From assembly GCF_000621485.1 (NCBI RefSeq), contig NZ_JHYF01000001.1, forward strand, positions 248,001 to 312,000: DNA of 64,000 nucleotides. Reading direction: 5' to 3'. A model generated the notes under the pieces. That model ran no database searches and was not told the DNA's origin. It was given only the letters and a program-made list of their open reading frames with translations. Each line of letters starts with the position of its first letter. Positions within the stretch are counted from its first letter, which is position 1. Of the stretch, positions 54,152 through 62,887 are shown one piece after another. The DNA comes from Alkaliphilus transvaalensis ATCC 700919. GTDB lineage: Bacteria > Bacillota > Clostridia > Peptostreptococcales > Natronincolaceae. Both the position numbers and the translations under genes were made by a program.

Positions 54152-55258
54152 ATGGAGCTAAAGAGAAGAAGATCAAGATTAGTTACTATGGTAATGGTGT
54201 TATTGCTAATGTCTACTTATTTTGCATCAGCAGCTGAGTTAAAGGGAACCGTAATTGCTTCTGAAGGAATTGTGAGAAAAAGTACAAGTTTTAATGGAGA
54301 AATTGTTGAAAAATTAAATATTGGCACTTCGGTTAATGTACTAGACTTTAAAGACCGCTGGTATCACATTAAAACCCTTGATGGTGGACTTGAGGGTTGG
54401 ATATATGAAGAACTTATGGTAGTAGAAGACTCAACTAAAACTCAAAAAGGAATTACGACAGCTTCGGTTTTAAATGTCAGACAAGAACCTTCAACAAGTG
54501 GACATGTTTTATCAAGGTTAAGTCAGGGTTCGGAAGTGATTATTGTATCTGCTAGAGGTGAATGGTATCAAATTAAAACACAGCATATAAACAATGGCTG
54601 GGTCCATAGTGATTTTGTTAAGTTAATTCCTAATTATCCTCCAGGGCTGGTATTAAGAAATACAGACCTAAAGGAAAATAGAGGATCAGATAAAGTCGTT
54701 TTATCCTTAAGAAAGGATAGTCGAGTTTACATTAAAGATTTTGTAGAAGGCTGGTATCTTGTTGTAACAGATAATTTTATTGAAGGGTGGCTTCCACAGT
54801 TAGAGGTAGAGTTAGAGATTAACATAACCAGACCTGTAAGTCGCTCAGGTGAAAGAACTGGTATATTTTCTAATATAGCAGAAGTATCAAAAAAATATCT
54901 AGGAAAAAAATATGGATGGGGTCAAACCGGGCCAGATCGTTTCGATTGCTCAGGATTTACCACATACATCTTAAATACATATTATGGTGATTATTTAAAG
55001 TCGAAGGGGATAAATTTACCTAGGACATCTAGAGACCAAGCTACAGTTGGAACAAATGTTAACAGAGGTGAATGGATACCAGGTGACTTAGTATTCTTTA
55101 ATACTGAATCAAGAATCAGTAGCAATATTACCCATGTTGGAATCTATCTTGGTAATGGACAATTTATCCATGCCTCATCGGCTAGACAAACAGTAATGAT
55201 TTCATCTTTATCGGAGGGATACTATGATACCCGATATATTAAAGCAGTAAGACTTTAG
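54152..55258 (+). CDS. Secreted SH3 - NlpC/P60 peptidoglycan endopeptidase
   Basis: 368 residues; start after GGGTGGTGA. A signal peptide (RRRSRLVTMVMVLLLMS, cut after ASA near residue 27) is followed by three bacterial SH3 repeats (about 30-90, 97-157, 160-222), each with a GWxxxxF/L or LNVRQEPS-type segment. The NlpC/P60 domain (about 240-368) has the nucleophile Cys266 in DCSGF, His328 in THVGIYLG and a third polar residue in FIHASS. It cleaves the D-Glu to diamino acid bond in wall stem peptides. It stands alone with its own terminator, so its role in growth or separation is inferred from family only. Confidence 0.93.
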   Translation: MELKRRRSRLVTMVMVLLLMSTYFASAAELKGTVIASEGIVRKSTSFNGEIVEKLNIGTSVNVLDFKDRWYHIKTLDGGLEGWIYEELMVVEDSTKTQKGITTASVLNVRQEPSTSGHVLSRLSQGSEVIIVSARGEWYQIKTQHINNGWVHSDFVKLIPNYPPGLVLRNTDLKENRGSDKVVLSLRKDSRVYIKDFVEGWYLVVTDNFIEGWLPQLEVELEINITRPVSRSGERTGIFSNIAEVSKKYLGKKYGWGQTGPDRFDCSGFTTYILNTYYGDYLKSKGINLPRTSRDQATVGTNVNRGEWIPGDLVFFNTESRISSNITHVGIYLGNGQFIHASSARQTVMISSLSEGYYDTRYIKAVRL

Positions 55259-55295
55259 TAGAAAATTATTAACTTAATTATGAATTACGTATCTA

Positions 55296-55324
55296 GGGCT
55301 TGTCATAGGATAAGCTCTTTTTTT
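55296..55324 (+). terminator. Terminator after the NlpC/P60 gene
   Basis: GGGCTTGTC pairs with GGATAAGCTC using two G-U pairs, followed by TTTTTTT. Confidence 0.75.
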
Positions 55325-55456
55325 ATGGACAAAATGTCTAAGTAATGTATTAATATTGTAAGAATAATTTTTGATTTATCCATTATATATATAATAAGAC
55401 AAGTTTACGAAGTTTTATCTAGTTGATGGGACCACGCAATGGAGGAGGAGATTAGT

Positions 55457-56359
55457 ATGAAAAGGAATCGGATGATGATTAAACGAAAGAGGAGAAATAC
55501 CAGTTTGTTATTAGTTGTTGTTTTTTGCATTATTCTTCCTATTACAGCTATCTATATAGGCTTAAGAATTACTGAATTATGGGTATCTCCAGTTTTAAAT
55601 TCAGATGATTACATATCGGTTATCGATATTGACAACAACGAAGATGAACCAGTAAAGGATGATTCAGAAGAGGTTGAAGACCCCAATAAAAATGCTAATG
55701 AAAATGTAAATGAAAATACAAGTAAAATATCTAATGAAATTAGGCCTTTTTCAATTTATACGATACAAATTGCCAGTTTAGTAGATAATAGTAATCTAGA
55801 TGATGTTATTGGCGAGCTAAACTACCAAAGATTGCCCCATTTAATATATCAACTAGATAACAGTTATAAAGTATATGTGTTGGGAGGAACTAAACGTGAA
55901 CATGTAGAAATTGAGTTAGCAAGAGTTAAGGAAAACTATCCCGATGCATATATTAATGAAGTTCATGCTTCAAGAAGATCAGTCCAGTATGAAGAAGGAG
56001 AAAATAAGGATGTACTAAAGGAAATCGTCGGAGATTTAAATGAAATATTGATTACTTTAGAAGAACAAGGGGAAACTTGGTATAATTTTTTCAAAAAAGA
56101 AGGAAAATTAGATGGGTATATAGAATTGTTAAAAAAACAACAAACTTTATTATCGCATTTATCTAATATCATATCTGAGGTAGAGTTACCAGAGAGTTTT
56201 CCGGATAAAGCATTAATTGATAAAATGATCGTGTATCAAGAGGGGAATATTAATCGTTCTGTAGAATTTTACCAGGAAGACTTAGAAGATAACATCCATC
56301 GTCTTCATAGTTTATATTTAGATAATTTATTTAGAATAGTAGAGATTATCAAAGGATAA
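55457..56359 (+). CDS. Membrane-anchored SPOR-like domain protein
   Basis: 300 residues from ATG 55457, which follows GGAGGAGG (the ATG at 55439 would place the SD inside the gene). A basic N-terminus (KRNRMMIKRKRRN) and one membrane helix (about 17-41) are followed by an acidic, Asn/Glu-rich linker (about 55-90). A SPOR-like domain follows (about 93-170) with YTIQIASLVDNSNLDDVI and YKVYVLGG. The C-terminal 120 residues are helical. SPOR domains bind denuded glycan at division or sporulation septa. The division role is inferred from the fold, which I call from weak pattern. Confidence 0.7.
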   Translation: MKRNRMMIKRKRRNTSLLLVVVFCIILPITAIYIGLRITELWVSPVLNSDDYISVIDIDNNEDEPVKDDSEEVEDPNKNANENVNENTSKISNEIRPFSIYTIQIASLVDNSNLDDVIGELNYQRLPHLIYQLDNSYKVYVLGGTKREHVEIELARVKENYPDAYINEVHASRRSVQYEEGENKDVLKEIVGDLNEILITLEEQGETWYNFFKKEGKLDGYIELLKKQQTLLSHLSNIISEVELPESFPDKALIDKMIVYQEGNINRSVEFYQEDLEDNIHRLHSLYLDNLFRIVEIIKG

Positions 56360-56379
56360 GAATCAATAGGAGGGATTTT

Positions 56380-56736
56380 ATGAATTTAAAACACGTGCAA
56401 CAACTCCTAGACGCAGAAATATTGTCTGGGGAAGCACATATGGAAAGGGAGGTAAATACTGTTTTTGCTTGTGATTTAATGAGCGATGTTTTATCTTTAA
56501 TTGAAGACAAAACGATTCTTTTAACAGGGTTAGTAAATCTACAGACGATTAGAACAGCTGAAATGCTTGATATTAACGCTGTAGTGTTTGTTAGGGGTAA
56601 GATACCTGATCACGAGACGCTTAAAATAGCAAAAGAGAATAATATTGTAATTTTATCAACAAAGCACATTTTATTTACCAGTTGTGGTATTTTATATAAT
56701 AATGGCTTAAAAGGAGCCAAGCTAGAGTATAAATAA
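56380..56736 (+). CDS. DRTGG domain protein
   Basis: 118 residues; start after AATAGGAGGG. The pattern of beta strands with ILLTGLVNLQTIRTAEMLDI and AVVFVRGKIPDHETLKIAKE is that of the DRTGG domain, a small regulatory domain first noted next to CBS and phosphotransacetylase domains. It opens the set of five small regulatory proteins ahead of rnf. Ligand and partner are unknown. Confidence 0.75.
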   Translation: MNLKHVQQLLDAEILSGEAHMEREVNTVFACDLMSDVLSLIEDKTILLTGLVNLQTIRTAEMLDINAVVFVRGKIPDHETLKIAKENNIVILSTKHILFTSCGILYNNGLKGAKLEYK

Positions 56737-56755
56737 TTGGCAATATGATGAAGGG

Positions 56756-57175
56756 GTGGTGACCATACAATTAAGTTACGAAGTAGTTAAAAATGATTTT
56801 TTTAAAGCTGGAGAAGCTTCGAGTAATATCAAAAAGGTCTTGAGGCAATTAGGGATTCCATCTGATCTTATCAGAAGAGTTGCAGTAGCCACTTATGAAG
56901 CCGAAATGAATATTGTAATCCATTCTGATGGCGGAGAAATAATTTTATTAGTGACTCCAGAAAAAGTGCAGATTACGGCACTTGATAAGGGACCAGGTAT
57001 AGCAGATATTGAGATGGCAATGAAGGAAGGATATTCGACTGCACCACAAGAAGTAAGAGAGATGGGATTTGGAGCAGGTATGGGTTTACCGAATATGAAA
57101 AGGTGTGCAGATGAATTTGAAATTAAATCGTCCCTTGGTAATTCTACAGAAGTTACGATAATTATAAGAATCTAA
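56756..57175 (+). CDS. ATP-binding protein, anti-sigma factor (RsbW/SpoIIAB) type
   Basis: 139 residues; the start is GTG (56756 or 56759) next to GAAGGGG. GHKL ATPase motifs: ATYEAEMNIVIHS (N box), ALDKGPGI (G1), and GFGAGMGLPNMKRCAD (G2). Proteins of this class act as serine kinases that bind sigma factors or anti-anti-sigma factors. In many Clostridia the same gene lies between two DRTGG proteins and a Fe-hydrogenase-like protein ahead of a hydrogenase (Hnd) operon, so a redox signalling role is likely. No STAS partner is nearby. Confidence 0.85.
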   Translation: MVTIQLSYEVVKNDFFKAGEASSNIKKVLRQLGIPSDLIRRVAVATYEAEMNIVIHSDGGEIILLVTPEKVQITALDKGPGIADIEMAMKEGYSTAPQEVREMGFGAGMGLPNMKRCADEFEIKSSLGNSTEVTIIIRI

Positions 57176-57180
57176 AAATA

Positions 57181-57240
57181 GTTAAAAGAAGTTAAACGGA
57201 AGTTAAAAGAAGTTAGAAGAAGTAGAAGAAATTGATAGGA
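57181..57240 (+). repeat. Purine-rich AGTTAAAAGA-type degenerate tandem repeats
   Basis: Five or so imperfect copies of GTTAAAAGAA / GTTAAACGGA / AGTTAAAAGA / AGTTAGAAGA / AGTAGAAGA follow the ATPase stop. The whole gap to 57441 (about 265 bases) holds no gene. It resembles the shorter run after scpB at 39831. Confidence 0.65.
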
Positions 57241-57441
57241 AGGTAAAAAGAAGATAAAATAAGTGTACAGAAGTTATTGAAGCATATAAAATAATTAAAT
57301 AATACAATAAGAGAAAAAAAGAATTTGTTAAAATAATAACATAAAATAATAGTTAGAACAAAGGTTAGTAAATACAGGTTTAGCATTAAAGCCCATTTGT
57401 TGTGAATTTAATAAAGACTAACGTATTTATAGGAGGTTATG

Positions 57442-57789
57442 ATGATAACAGTAAATCAATTGGTAGAAAAAATGGAGTTAGAGGTTATAGCAGGAGCAAC
57501 AGGACTTAGTCAAGTTGTGGAGGGAATGTATATTGGTGATTTACTAAGTTGGGTTATGGCTAATATACGTAAAGGAAATTGTTGGGTAACAATTCAAACC
57601 CATGTAAATATTGTGGCTGTTGCAATGTTAGGAGAAGCAGCATGTATTATCATACCTGAAGGTGCTGACATCGATGAAGCCACTATTGAAAAGGCGAATG
57701 AAGAAAATATTCCTCTTCTCAGGAGTAAAGAAAGTGCCTTTCAATTAGCATTTAAATATGGACAACTATTAGAAGCTGATCAGTCATGA
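57442..57789 (+). CDS. Second DRTGG-like regulatory protein
   Basis: 115 residues. AGGAGG lies 5 bases before the ATG at 57442 and only 2 before the ATG at 57439, so the second is preferred. The fold pattern (NQLVEKMELEVIAGATGL, GDLLSWVMANIRKGNCWVTI, ACIIIPEGADI, IPLLRSKESAFQLAFKY) matches the DRTGG/HPr-kinase N-terminal-like family. It overlaps the PHP gene by 4 bases (ATGA), so they are coupled. Function unknown. Confidence 0.7.
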   Translation: MITVNQLVEKMELEVIAGATGLSQVVEGMYIGDLLSWVMANIRKGNCWVTIQTHVNIVAVAMLGEAACIIIPEGADIDEATIEKANEENIPLLRSKESAFQLAFKYGQLLEADQS

Positions 57790-58499
57790 AGATTGCAGTA
57801 GATCTACATATTCATAGTGGACTTTCACCCTGTAGTGAAGAGGATATGACACCAAACAACATTATTGGTATGGCTAAGCTAAAAGGGTTAGATGCAATCT
57901 CAATAACCGACCATAATTGTTTGAAGAATATACCAGCATTTACTCAAGTGGCAGAGGAGAAACGCCTATTGTTAATACCGGGAGTGGAAATAACAACTAA
58001 AGAAGATGTACACCTGTTAGGCTATTTTAGAGATTTGGAATCTGCTTTAAATTTTCAGCAATTTATTGAAAACAACTTAATTGTTATGGCTTATCATGAG
58101 AAGATATTCGGTAGACAGCTCCTTTATAATCAATATGATGAAATAATAGGAGAATATCCTTCCCTATTATTGAATGCAACTAAGTTAACCTTAAGAGAAG
58201 CAATCGATGCGATTAAGAAATTTAATGGCATATCAATACCCGCCCATATAGACCGAGGAAGCTATAGTATCCTTTCTAATCTTGGTTTTATCCCCCCAGA
58301 CCTTCTGATAAATACTGTTGAGTTAACTACTTCTTGTCGATATTCATCCTTAGTGGAAAAACATCCCTACTTATCTAAATACAAAAAGATTAAAAGTTCC
58401 GATGCCCATCAATTAGGTGATATATTAGAAAGAGAAGTATATTTGGAGGTAGAGGAACTATCAATTTCTGGTGTTATTGAAGCTCTAGAAAAAATGTGA
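57786..58499 (+). CDS. PHP domain metal-dependent phosphoesterase
   Basis: 237 residues. Metal-binding motifs are DLHIHSGLSPCSEEDM (6-21), SITDHNCLKN near 38, PGVEITT with the Glu ligand near 62, the His of IPAHIDRGSY and SSDAHQLGDI near the C-terminus. PHP enzymes cleave phosphoesters such as nucleotide or histidinol phosphate. Its start overlaps the preceding stop. In Clostridia this gene recurs with the DRTGG and ATP-binding genes; its substrate has not been established. Confidence 0.9.
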   Translation: MKIAVDLHIHSGLSPCSEEDMTPNNIIGMAKLKGLDAISITDHNCLKNIPAFTQVAEEKRLLLIPGVEITTKEDVHLLGYFRDLESALNFQQFIENNLIVMAYHEKIFGRQLLYNQYDEIIGEYPSLLLNATKLTLREAIDAIKKFNGISIPAHIDRGSYSILSNLGFIPPDLLINTVELTTSCRYSSLVEKHPYLSKYKKIKSSDAHQLGDILEREVYLEVEELSISGVIEALEKM

Positions 58500-58538
58500 C
58501 ATAAATAAAATGGAGAACTTAAATAGAGGTGATTTATT

Positions 58539-59084
58539 GTGAAGGAATTATCACTCCACATACTAGATTTGGCTGAAAATTCTGTAGGTGCTAAGGCAAC
58601 ACAGATAGATATAACAATTAAAGAAGATATTAAAGAAAACTTACTAACAATTTCCATTAAGGATAACGGATGTGGTATGGACTCGGAAATGTTAAAAATT
58701 GTATTAGATCCCTTTACAACTACTAGAACAACAAGAAGAGTGGGACTAGGACTTCCCCTTTTTAAAGCTGCAGCCGAAGAATGTGGAGGAAGTCTACAAA
58801 TAGAATCTAAAAAAGGTAAAGGAACTACAGTAGTTGCAACTTTTCTTCATGACCATATAAACCGTGTACCTATAGGAAACATGGCTGACACAATGATAAC
58901 CTTGCTGTTGGGGGATGAAAATATTGAGTATACTTACACCCATACCAAAGATATTGAGAAATTTTTTTTCAGTACTTTAGAAATTAAAAAAATACTTCAA
59001 GGACTGTCTATAACTGATATAGAGGTAATTACTTGGATTAAAGACTATATAGAAAGTGGGATAAAAAAGCTTGTTAAAATATAA
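58539..59084 (+). CDS. ATP-binding protein with GHKL (histidine-kinase-like) domain
   Basis: 181 residues from GTG 58539 (SD AGAGGTGA). SLHILDLAENSVGAKAT is the N box, IKDNGCGMD the G1 box, DPFTTTRTTRRVGLGLPLFK the F and G2 boxes. There is no HisKA domain and no membrane helix, so it is not a full kinase. The C-terminal 60 residues are specific. It commonly precedes ferredoxin and hydrogenase subunits in clostridial operons; here rnf follows after 300 bases. Confidence 0.88.
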   Translation: MKELSLHILDLAENSVGAKATQIDITIKEDIKENLLTISIKDNGCGMDSEMLKIVLDPFTTTRTTRRVGLGLPLFKAAAEECGGSLQIESKKGKGTTVVATFLHDHINRVPIGNMADTMITLLLGDENIEYTYTHTKDIEKFFFSTLEIKKILQGLSITDIEVITWIKDYIESGIKKLVKI

Positions 59085-59151
59085 ATTTTGTAATATTATA
59101 GTATTTAATAATATTGAATTATTCTTTTATAAAAGTAATTCATCTTTACTA

Positions 59152-59196
59152 AAAATTGAGAGAGGGCTATGGGAAACTTAGCAATATCTCAATTTT
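59152..59196 (+). terminator. Hairpin in the leader region before rnfC
   Basis: AAAATTGAGA (59152-59161) pairs perfectly with TCTCAATTTT (59187-59196), with a 25-base loop. It may end the upstream operon or act as an attenuator before rnf; T-richness follows (TTTTATTT). Confidence 0.45.
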
Positions 59197-59336
59197 ATTT
59201 AATGATTCTGCATGAAGACAACTATGAAATAAGTTCTGAAGGATGCAAAGGTAGAAATCATAATTCGAAATTACTGTATACAGTATTCGATATTATTAAT
59301 CTGCATTTGTACAAAGGAACTTGTATTTTTATGTAG
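59169..59336 (+). CDS. Possible 55-aa protein upstream of rnfC
   Basis: ATG 59169 opens MGNLAISQFYLMILHEDNYE and runs to TAG at 59336. AGAGGG lies only 2 bases before the ATG, too close for normal initiation, and the start sits in the loop of the hairpin. No family is recognised. It could be non-coding leader. Confidence 0.22.
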   Translation: MGNLAISQFYLMILHEDNYEISSEGCKGRNHNSKLLYTVFDIINLHLYKGTCIFM

Positions 59337-59359
59337 AATACATTATAAAAAGCAAATTT

Positions 59360-59368
59360 TGTTATAAT
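59360..59368 (+). promoter_or_regulatory. Extended -10 promoter candidate for the rnf operon
   Basis: TGTTATAAT is a TGn-TATAAT extended -10 located 24 bases before the rnfC ATG. The leader would be very short, just long enough for the AAGGGGTG ribosome site. Confidence 0.4.
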
Positions 59369-59392
59369 TTTATGTAAGGGGTGAAAATAACA

Positions 59393-60718
59393 ATGAATTT
59401 TTTAACCTTTAAAGGTGGAATCCATCCACCAGAATTTAAAGAAGCAACTGAGCACCTAGCAATTGAAAAGGCTATCGACCCAAGTGTTGTTGCTATTCCA
59501 CTTCAGCAACATATCGGGGCACCTTGCGAAGCTATTGTTAAAGCAGGGGATAGAGTATTGGTAGGGCAAAAAATTGGTGAGGCAAAAGGCTTTGTGTCAT
59601 CACCTGTACATTCCAGTGTTTCTGGTGAGGTTAAATCCATCTCTATGATGCCAAGCGTCACAGGTGGAGAAGTACTTTCAGTAGTTATTGAGTCTGATGG
59701 ACAGAATGAGGTAGATCCTTCTGTTAAACCAAAGGGGAAGCTAGAAAATTTAAAACCTGCTGAAATTATTGAAATTATTAAAGAAGCAGGAATTGTTGGT
59801 ATGGGTGGAGCAACTTTCCCAACCCATGTTAAGCTATCTCCGCCACCAGAAAAGAAGATTGATACAATCATCTTAAATGGAGCAGAATGTGAACCTTATC
59901 TTACTGCAGACCATCGTTTAATGTTAGAGAAACCAGAAGATGTTGTTTTTGGTTTAATCGCATTAATGAAGGCAGTTGGAGTTGAAAAAGGTTATATTGG
60001 TATTGAAAACAATAAGCCAGACGCAATTGAAACAATGAAAAAGGCAGCTTCTAGCTATTCAAATATTGAGGTTGTTGCATTGTATACTAAGTATCCTCAA
60101 GGGGCAGAAAAGCAATTAATTTATGCTTGTACTAAAAGGGAAGTTCCATCTGGTGGACTACCAATGGATGTCGGTGTAATCGTTAACAACGTTGGAACAG
60201 CAGCACAAGTTGCAACTGCTATTAAAACAGGTATGCCTCTAGTAGAACGTATTACAACTGTATCTGGAAATGGTGTTAAAACACCTAAAAACCTATTAAT
60301 TAAGATCGGTGTATCCATTAACAGTATCATCGAACAATGTGGTGGCTATGTTGGTGAACCAGGGAAAATTCTGATGGGTGGACCAATGATGGGATTAGCA
60401 CAACCCTCAGATGAGGTTGTTACAACTAAAGGTTCTTCAGGTATTTTAGTTTTCACAGGAGAAGAGGCAGAAGTTCCAGAAGCCAGTGCTTGTATTCGAT
60501 GTGGTAAGTGTGTTGACATTTGTCCTGCTTTCCTACAACCTCTTCACATTAGTAATTACTCCTTCAATAACATGATGGAGAGTGCTGAAAAGTATCGAGC
60601 TTTAGATTGTATTGAGTGTGGATCATGTTCATTTATTTGTCCAGCTAAGATACCTCTATTACAATCTATTAGAGTTGCAAAGCGATATATCATCGCAAAA
60701 AAAAGAAAACAAGCTTAA
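59393..60718 (+). CDS. rnfC: Rnf complex subunit C
   Basis: 441 residues from ATG 59393, after AAGGGGTG (the GTG at 59381 is part of that SD). FKGGIHPPEFK is the family start. NADH/FMN-binding region includes GIVGMGGATFPTHVK and LNGAECEPYLTADHR. Two 4Fe-4S motifs near the C-terminus read CIRCGKCVDICP and CIECGSCSFICP. RnfC accepts or donates electrons to NAD at the cytoplasmic face of the Rnf complex, which couples ferredoxin oxidation to Na+ or H+ export. First gene of rnfCDGEAB, the usual clostridial order. Confidence 0.97.
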   Translation: MNFLTFKGGIHPPEFKEATEHLAIEKAIDPSVVAIPLQQHIGAPCEAIVKAGDRVLVGQKIGEAKGFVSSPVHSSVSGEVKSISMMPSVTGGEVLSVVIESDGQNEVDPSVKPKGKLENLKPAEIIEIIKEAGIVGMGGATFPTHVKLSPPPEKKIDTIILNGAECEPYLTADHRLMLEKPEDVVFGLIALMKAVGVEKGYIGIENNKPDAIETMKKAASSYSNIEVVALYTKYPQGAEKQLIYACTKREVPSGGLPMDVGVIVNNVGTAAQVATAIKTGMPLVERITTVSGNGVKTPKNLLIKIGVSINSIIEQCGGYVGEPGKILMGGPMMGLAQPSDEVVTTKGSSGILVFTGEEAEVPEASACIRCGKCVDICPAFLQPLHISNYSFNNMMESAEKYRALDCIECGSCSFICPAKIPLLQSIRVAKRYIIAKKRKQA

Positions 60719-60743
60719 TTAATGATGGGAGGGAAAAGAAATA

Positions 60744-61694
60744 ATGGTAGAAAAATTAACTGTATCTTCTTCTCCACACGTTTGGTCTAAAAATACAACT
60801 TCAAAAATCATGTTAGATGTTGTTATTGCATTACTTCCAGCCACTATTGCTGCTGTATACTATTTTAGATTAAATGCTGCAATTTTAGTTGCATTAGCAG
60901 TAATAACTGCAGTTGTAAGTGAGTGGGGGATACAAAAAATAAGAAATCAAAAAACAACAATCCTTGACTTTAGTGCTGTGATTACTGGTTTACTTTTAGC
61001 TTTAAATATACCTGCTTCTGCTCCATGGTGGATTGCAGTTGTTGGTTCTGCATTTGCTATTATTGTTGTTAAACAGTTATTCGGAGGGATTGGACAAAAC
61101 TTCATGAACCCTGCATTAGCAGCCAGAATCTTCTTAACAATTTCATGGACAGATAGAATGACAGCTTGGATTAGACCAGGAGTAGATGCTGTAAGTACAG
61201 CAACACCCCTTGCTTTAATTAAAGGTGCTACAGAAATTCCAGGAAATGCACCAAGCATATTTAATATGATAATTGGTAACACAGGCGGTAGTATGGGAGA
61301 GACTTCTGCAATACTATTGATTTTAGGTGGCCTATACTTAGTTTATCGTCGTGTAATGTCTCCAAAAGTTCCTGTTATCTATATTGGAACAGTAGCAATT
61401 TTAACTTTAATTTTTGGTGGGTTCGATATTAACTTTATGTTATATCATGTGTTTTCAGGTGGTTTAATGATCGGTGCTATTTATATGGCAACTGATTATG
61501 CATCTTCTCCAGTAACAGCTCGTGGTAAAGTAATATTTGCTTTAGGATGTGGTATCCTAACTACAGTGATCAGATTCTATGGATCTTATCCAGAAGGTGT
61601 TGGATTCTCAATTATCTTAATGAATATTGCTGCTCCACTAATCGAGAAATATACTAGTCCAAGAGTTTTTGGGGAGGTGAAGCAAAGTGCGTGA
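60744..61694 (+). CDS. rnfD: Rnf complex subunit D
   Basis: 316 residues with about nine membrane helices; SD GGGAGGG. The covalent FMN site is the Thr of DAVSTATPLAL (Thr154), and PSAPWWIAVVG and GGIGQNFMNPALAAR are conserved membrane motifs. It carries the electron path and ion channel of the complex. It overlaps rnfG by 8 bases. Confidence 0.97.
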   Translation: MVEKLTVSSSPHVWSKNTTSKIMLDVVIALLPATIAAVYYFRLNAAILVALAVITAVVSEWGIQKIRNQKTTILDFSAVITGLLLALNIPASAPWWIAVVGSAFAIIVVKQLFGGIGQNFMNPALAARIFLTISWTDRMTAWIRPGVDAVSTATPLALIKGATEIPGNAPSIFNMIIGNTGGSMGETSAILLILGGLYLVYRRVMSPKVPVIYIGTVAILTLIFGGFDINFMLYHVFSGGLMIGAIYMATDYASSPVTARGKVIFALGCGILTTVIRFYGSYPEGVGFSIILMNIAAPLIEKYTSPRVFGEVKQSA

Positions 61695-62253
61695 TATGAT
61701 TAAATTGGGTTTAGTACTTCTAATTATTTGCGCTATCTCTGCTTTCATTTTAGGAGTAACTAATGACTATACACAAGGAATTATTCAGGCAAGAGCCCAC
61801 GAAGAAAATGTTGCGGCTATTAAGGTATTACTACCAGAGGCTGAAGAATTTGAGTTAGTTGAAGATGCCAATGTTACAGGGGTAACAGATATCGTAGAAG
61901 TATATCAAGGAACTAAAAATGGTGAGGTTGTTGGTTATACGGTAAAATCAAATCCTCAAGGATACGGTGGTAGAGTAGATATCCTTATTGGTATATCAAT
62001 TGATGGTATCATTACTGGTGCTAAAGTTGGTGACAACACTGAGACGCCAGGTCTTGGAACAAAAATTGCAGATGCTGCATTTATTAACCAGTTTTTAGAT
62101 AAAGCTACTACAAATGAATTCCAAGTTACTAAAGATCCTCAAAGAGAAAATGATATTGAGACGGTTACTGGAGCTACAGTTTCTTCGGAGGCAGTTGCTA
62201 GAGGTATAAACCGTTCTACTCAATTGTTTGAAGAAGTTTTGAAAAATCGCTAG
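61687..62253 (+). CDS. rnfG: Rnf complex subunit G
   Basis: 188 residues, GTG start 61687 after GGGGAGGTGA within the rnfD end. An N-terminal membrane helix anchors an outward FMN-binding domain. The covalent FMN attachment motif is ETVTGATVSS with Thr164. NPQGYGGRVDILIG and ETPGLGTKI are also typical. It is an outer-face electron carrier of Rnf. Confidence 0.96.
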   Translation: MRDMIKLGLVLLIICAISAFILGVTNDYTQGIIQARAHEENVAAIKVLLPEAEEFELVEDANVTGVTDIVEVYQGTKNGEVVGYTVKSNPQGYGGRVDILIGISIDGIITGAKVGDNTETPGLGTKIADAAFINQFLDKATTNEFQVTKDPQRENDIETVTGATVSSEAVARGINRSTQLFEEVLKNR

Positions 62254-62268
62254 GTCGTCGGAGGTGAA

Positions 62269-62874
62269 ATGATGAAGTTTGGTCGAATTTTTTCAAGAGG
62301 TGTTATATTTGATAACCCTGTATTTGTACAATTATTAGGTATGTGTCCAACGTTAGCTGTTACTAACTCTGCTGAAAATGCTTTAGGTATGGGTTTAGCA
62401 ACAACTTCAGTATTGATTGGTTCTAACTTAGTTATTTCTTTAGTAAAGAAGTTAATACCAAGTAAAATAAGAATACCATCCTACATTGTTATTATCGCAA
62501 CCTTCGTTACGATTATAGGGATGTTAATGAAGGCTTTCTTACCAGATTTAGATAGAGCTTTAGGTATTTTTATTCCACTGATCGTAGTTAACTGTTTAAT
62601 ATTAGCAAGGGCAGAATCTTTTGCATCAAAGCAATCAGGTTTACCTTCTATTATTGATGGTATCGGGATGGGAGTTGGATTTACTGTTGCTTTAGTAATC
62701 TTAGGTAGTGTTAGAGAATTATTTGGTGCAGGAACAATCTTCGGTGTTACAATTTTAGGTTCTTTCTACGAGCCAGCAAGAGTTATGACATTAGCACCAG
62801 GAGCTTTCTTAGCATTAGGTTTACTATTAGCACTATTTAATAAAATTACTTCTAAAGAATTAAATGAACTTTAA
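62269..62874 (+). CDS. rnfE: Rnf complex subunit E
   Basis: 201 residues, six membrane helices; SD GGAGGTGA (ATG 62269 or 62272). Motifs: NPVFVQLLGMCPTLAVTNSAENALGMG, FIPLIVVNCLILARAE and GFTVALVILGSVRELFGAG. RnfE and RnfA are inverted homologues that form the membrane core and hold the 2Fe-2S centre through the Cys of the GMCP and VNC segments. 13 bases before rnfA. Confidence 0.97.
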   Translation: MMKFGRIFSRGVIFDNPVFVQLLGMCPTLAVTNSAENALGMGLATTSVLIGSNLVISLVKKLIPSKIRIPSYIVIIATFVTIIGMLMKAFLPDLDRALGIFIPLIVVNCLILARAESFASKQSGLPSIIDGIGMGVGFTVALVILGSVRELFGAGTIFGVTILGSFYEPARVMTLAPGAFLALGLLLALFNKITSKELNEL

Positions 62875-62887
62875 GGAGGTGTAGGCG

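Noticed and set aside
57181-57240. CRISPR-like array
   Set aside because: The repeats are about 10 bases, imperfect and without spacers of even length.
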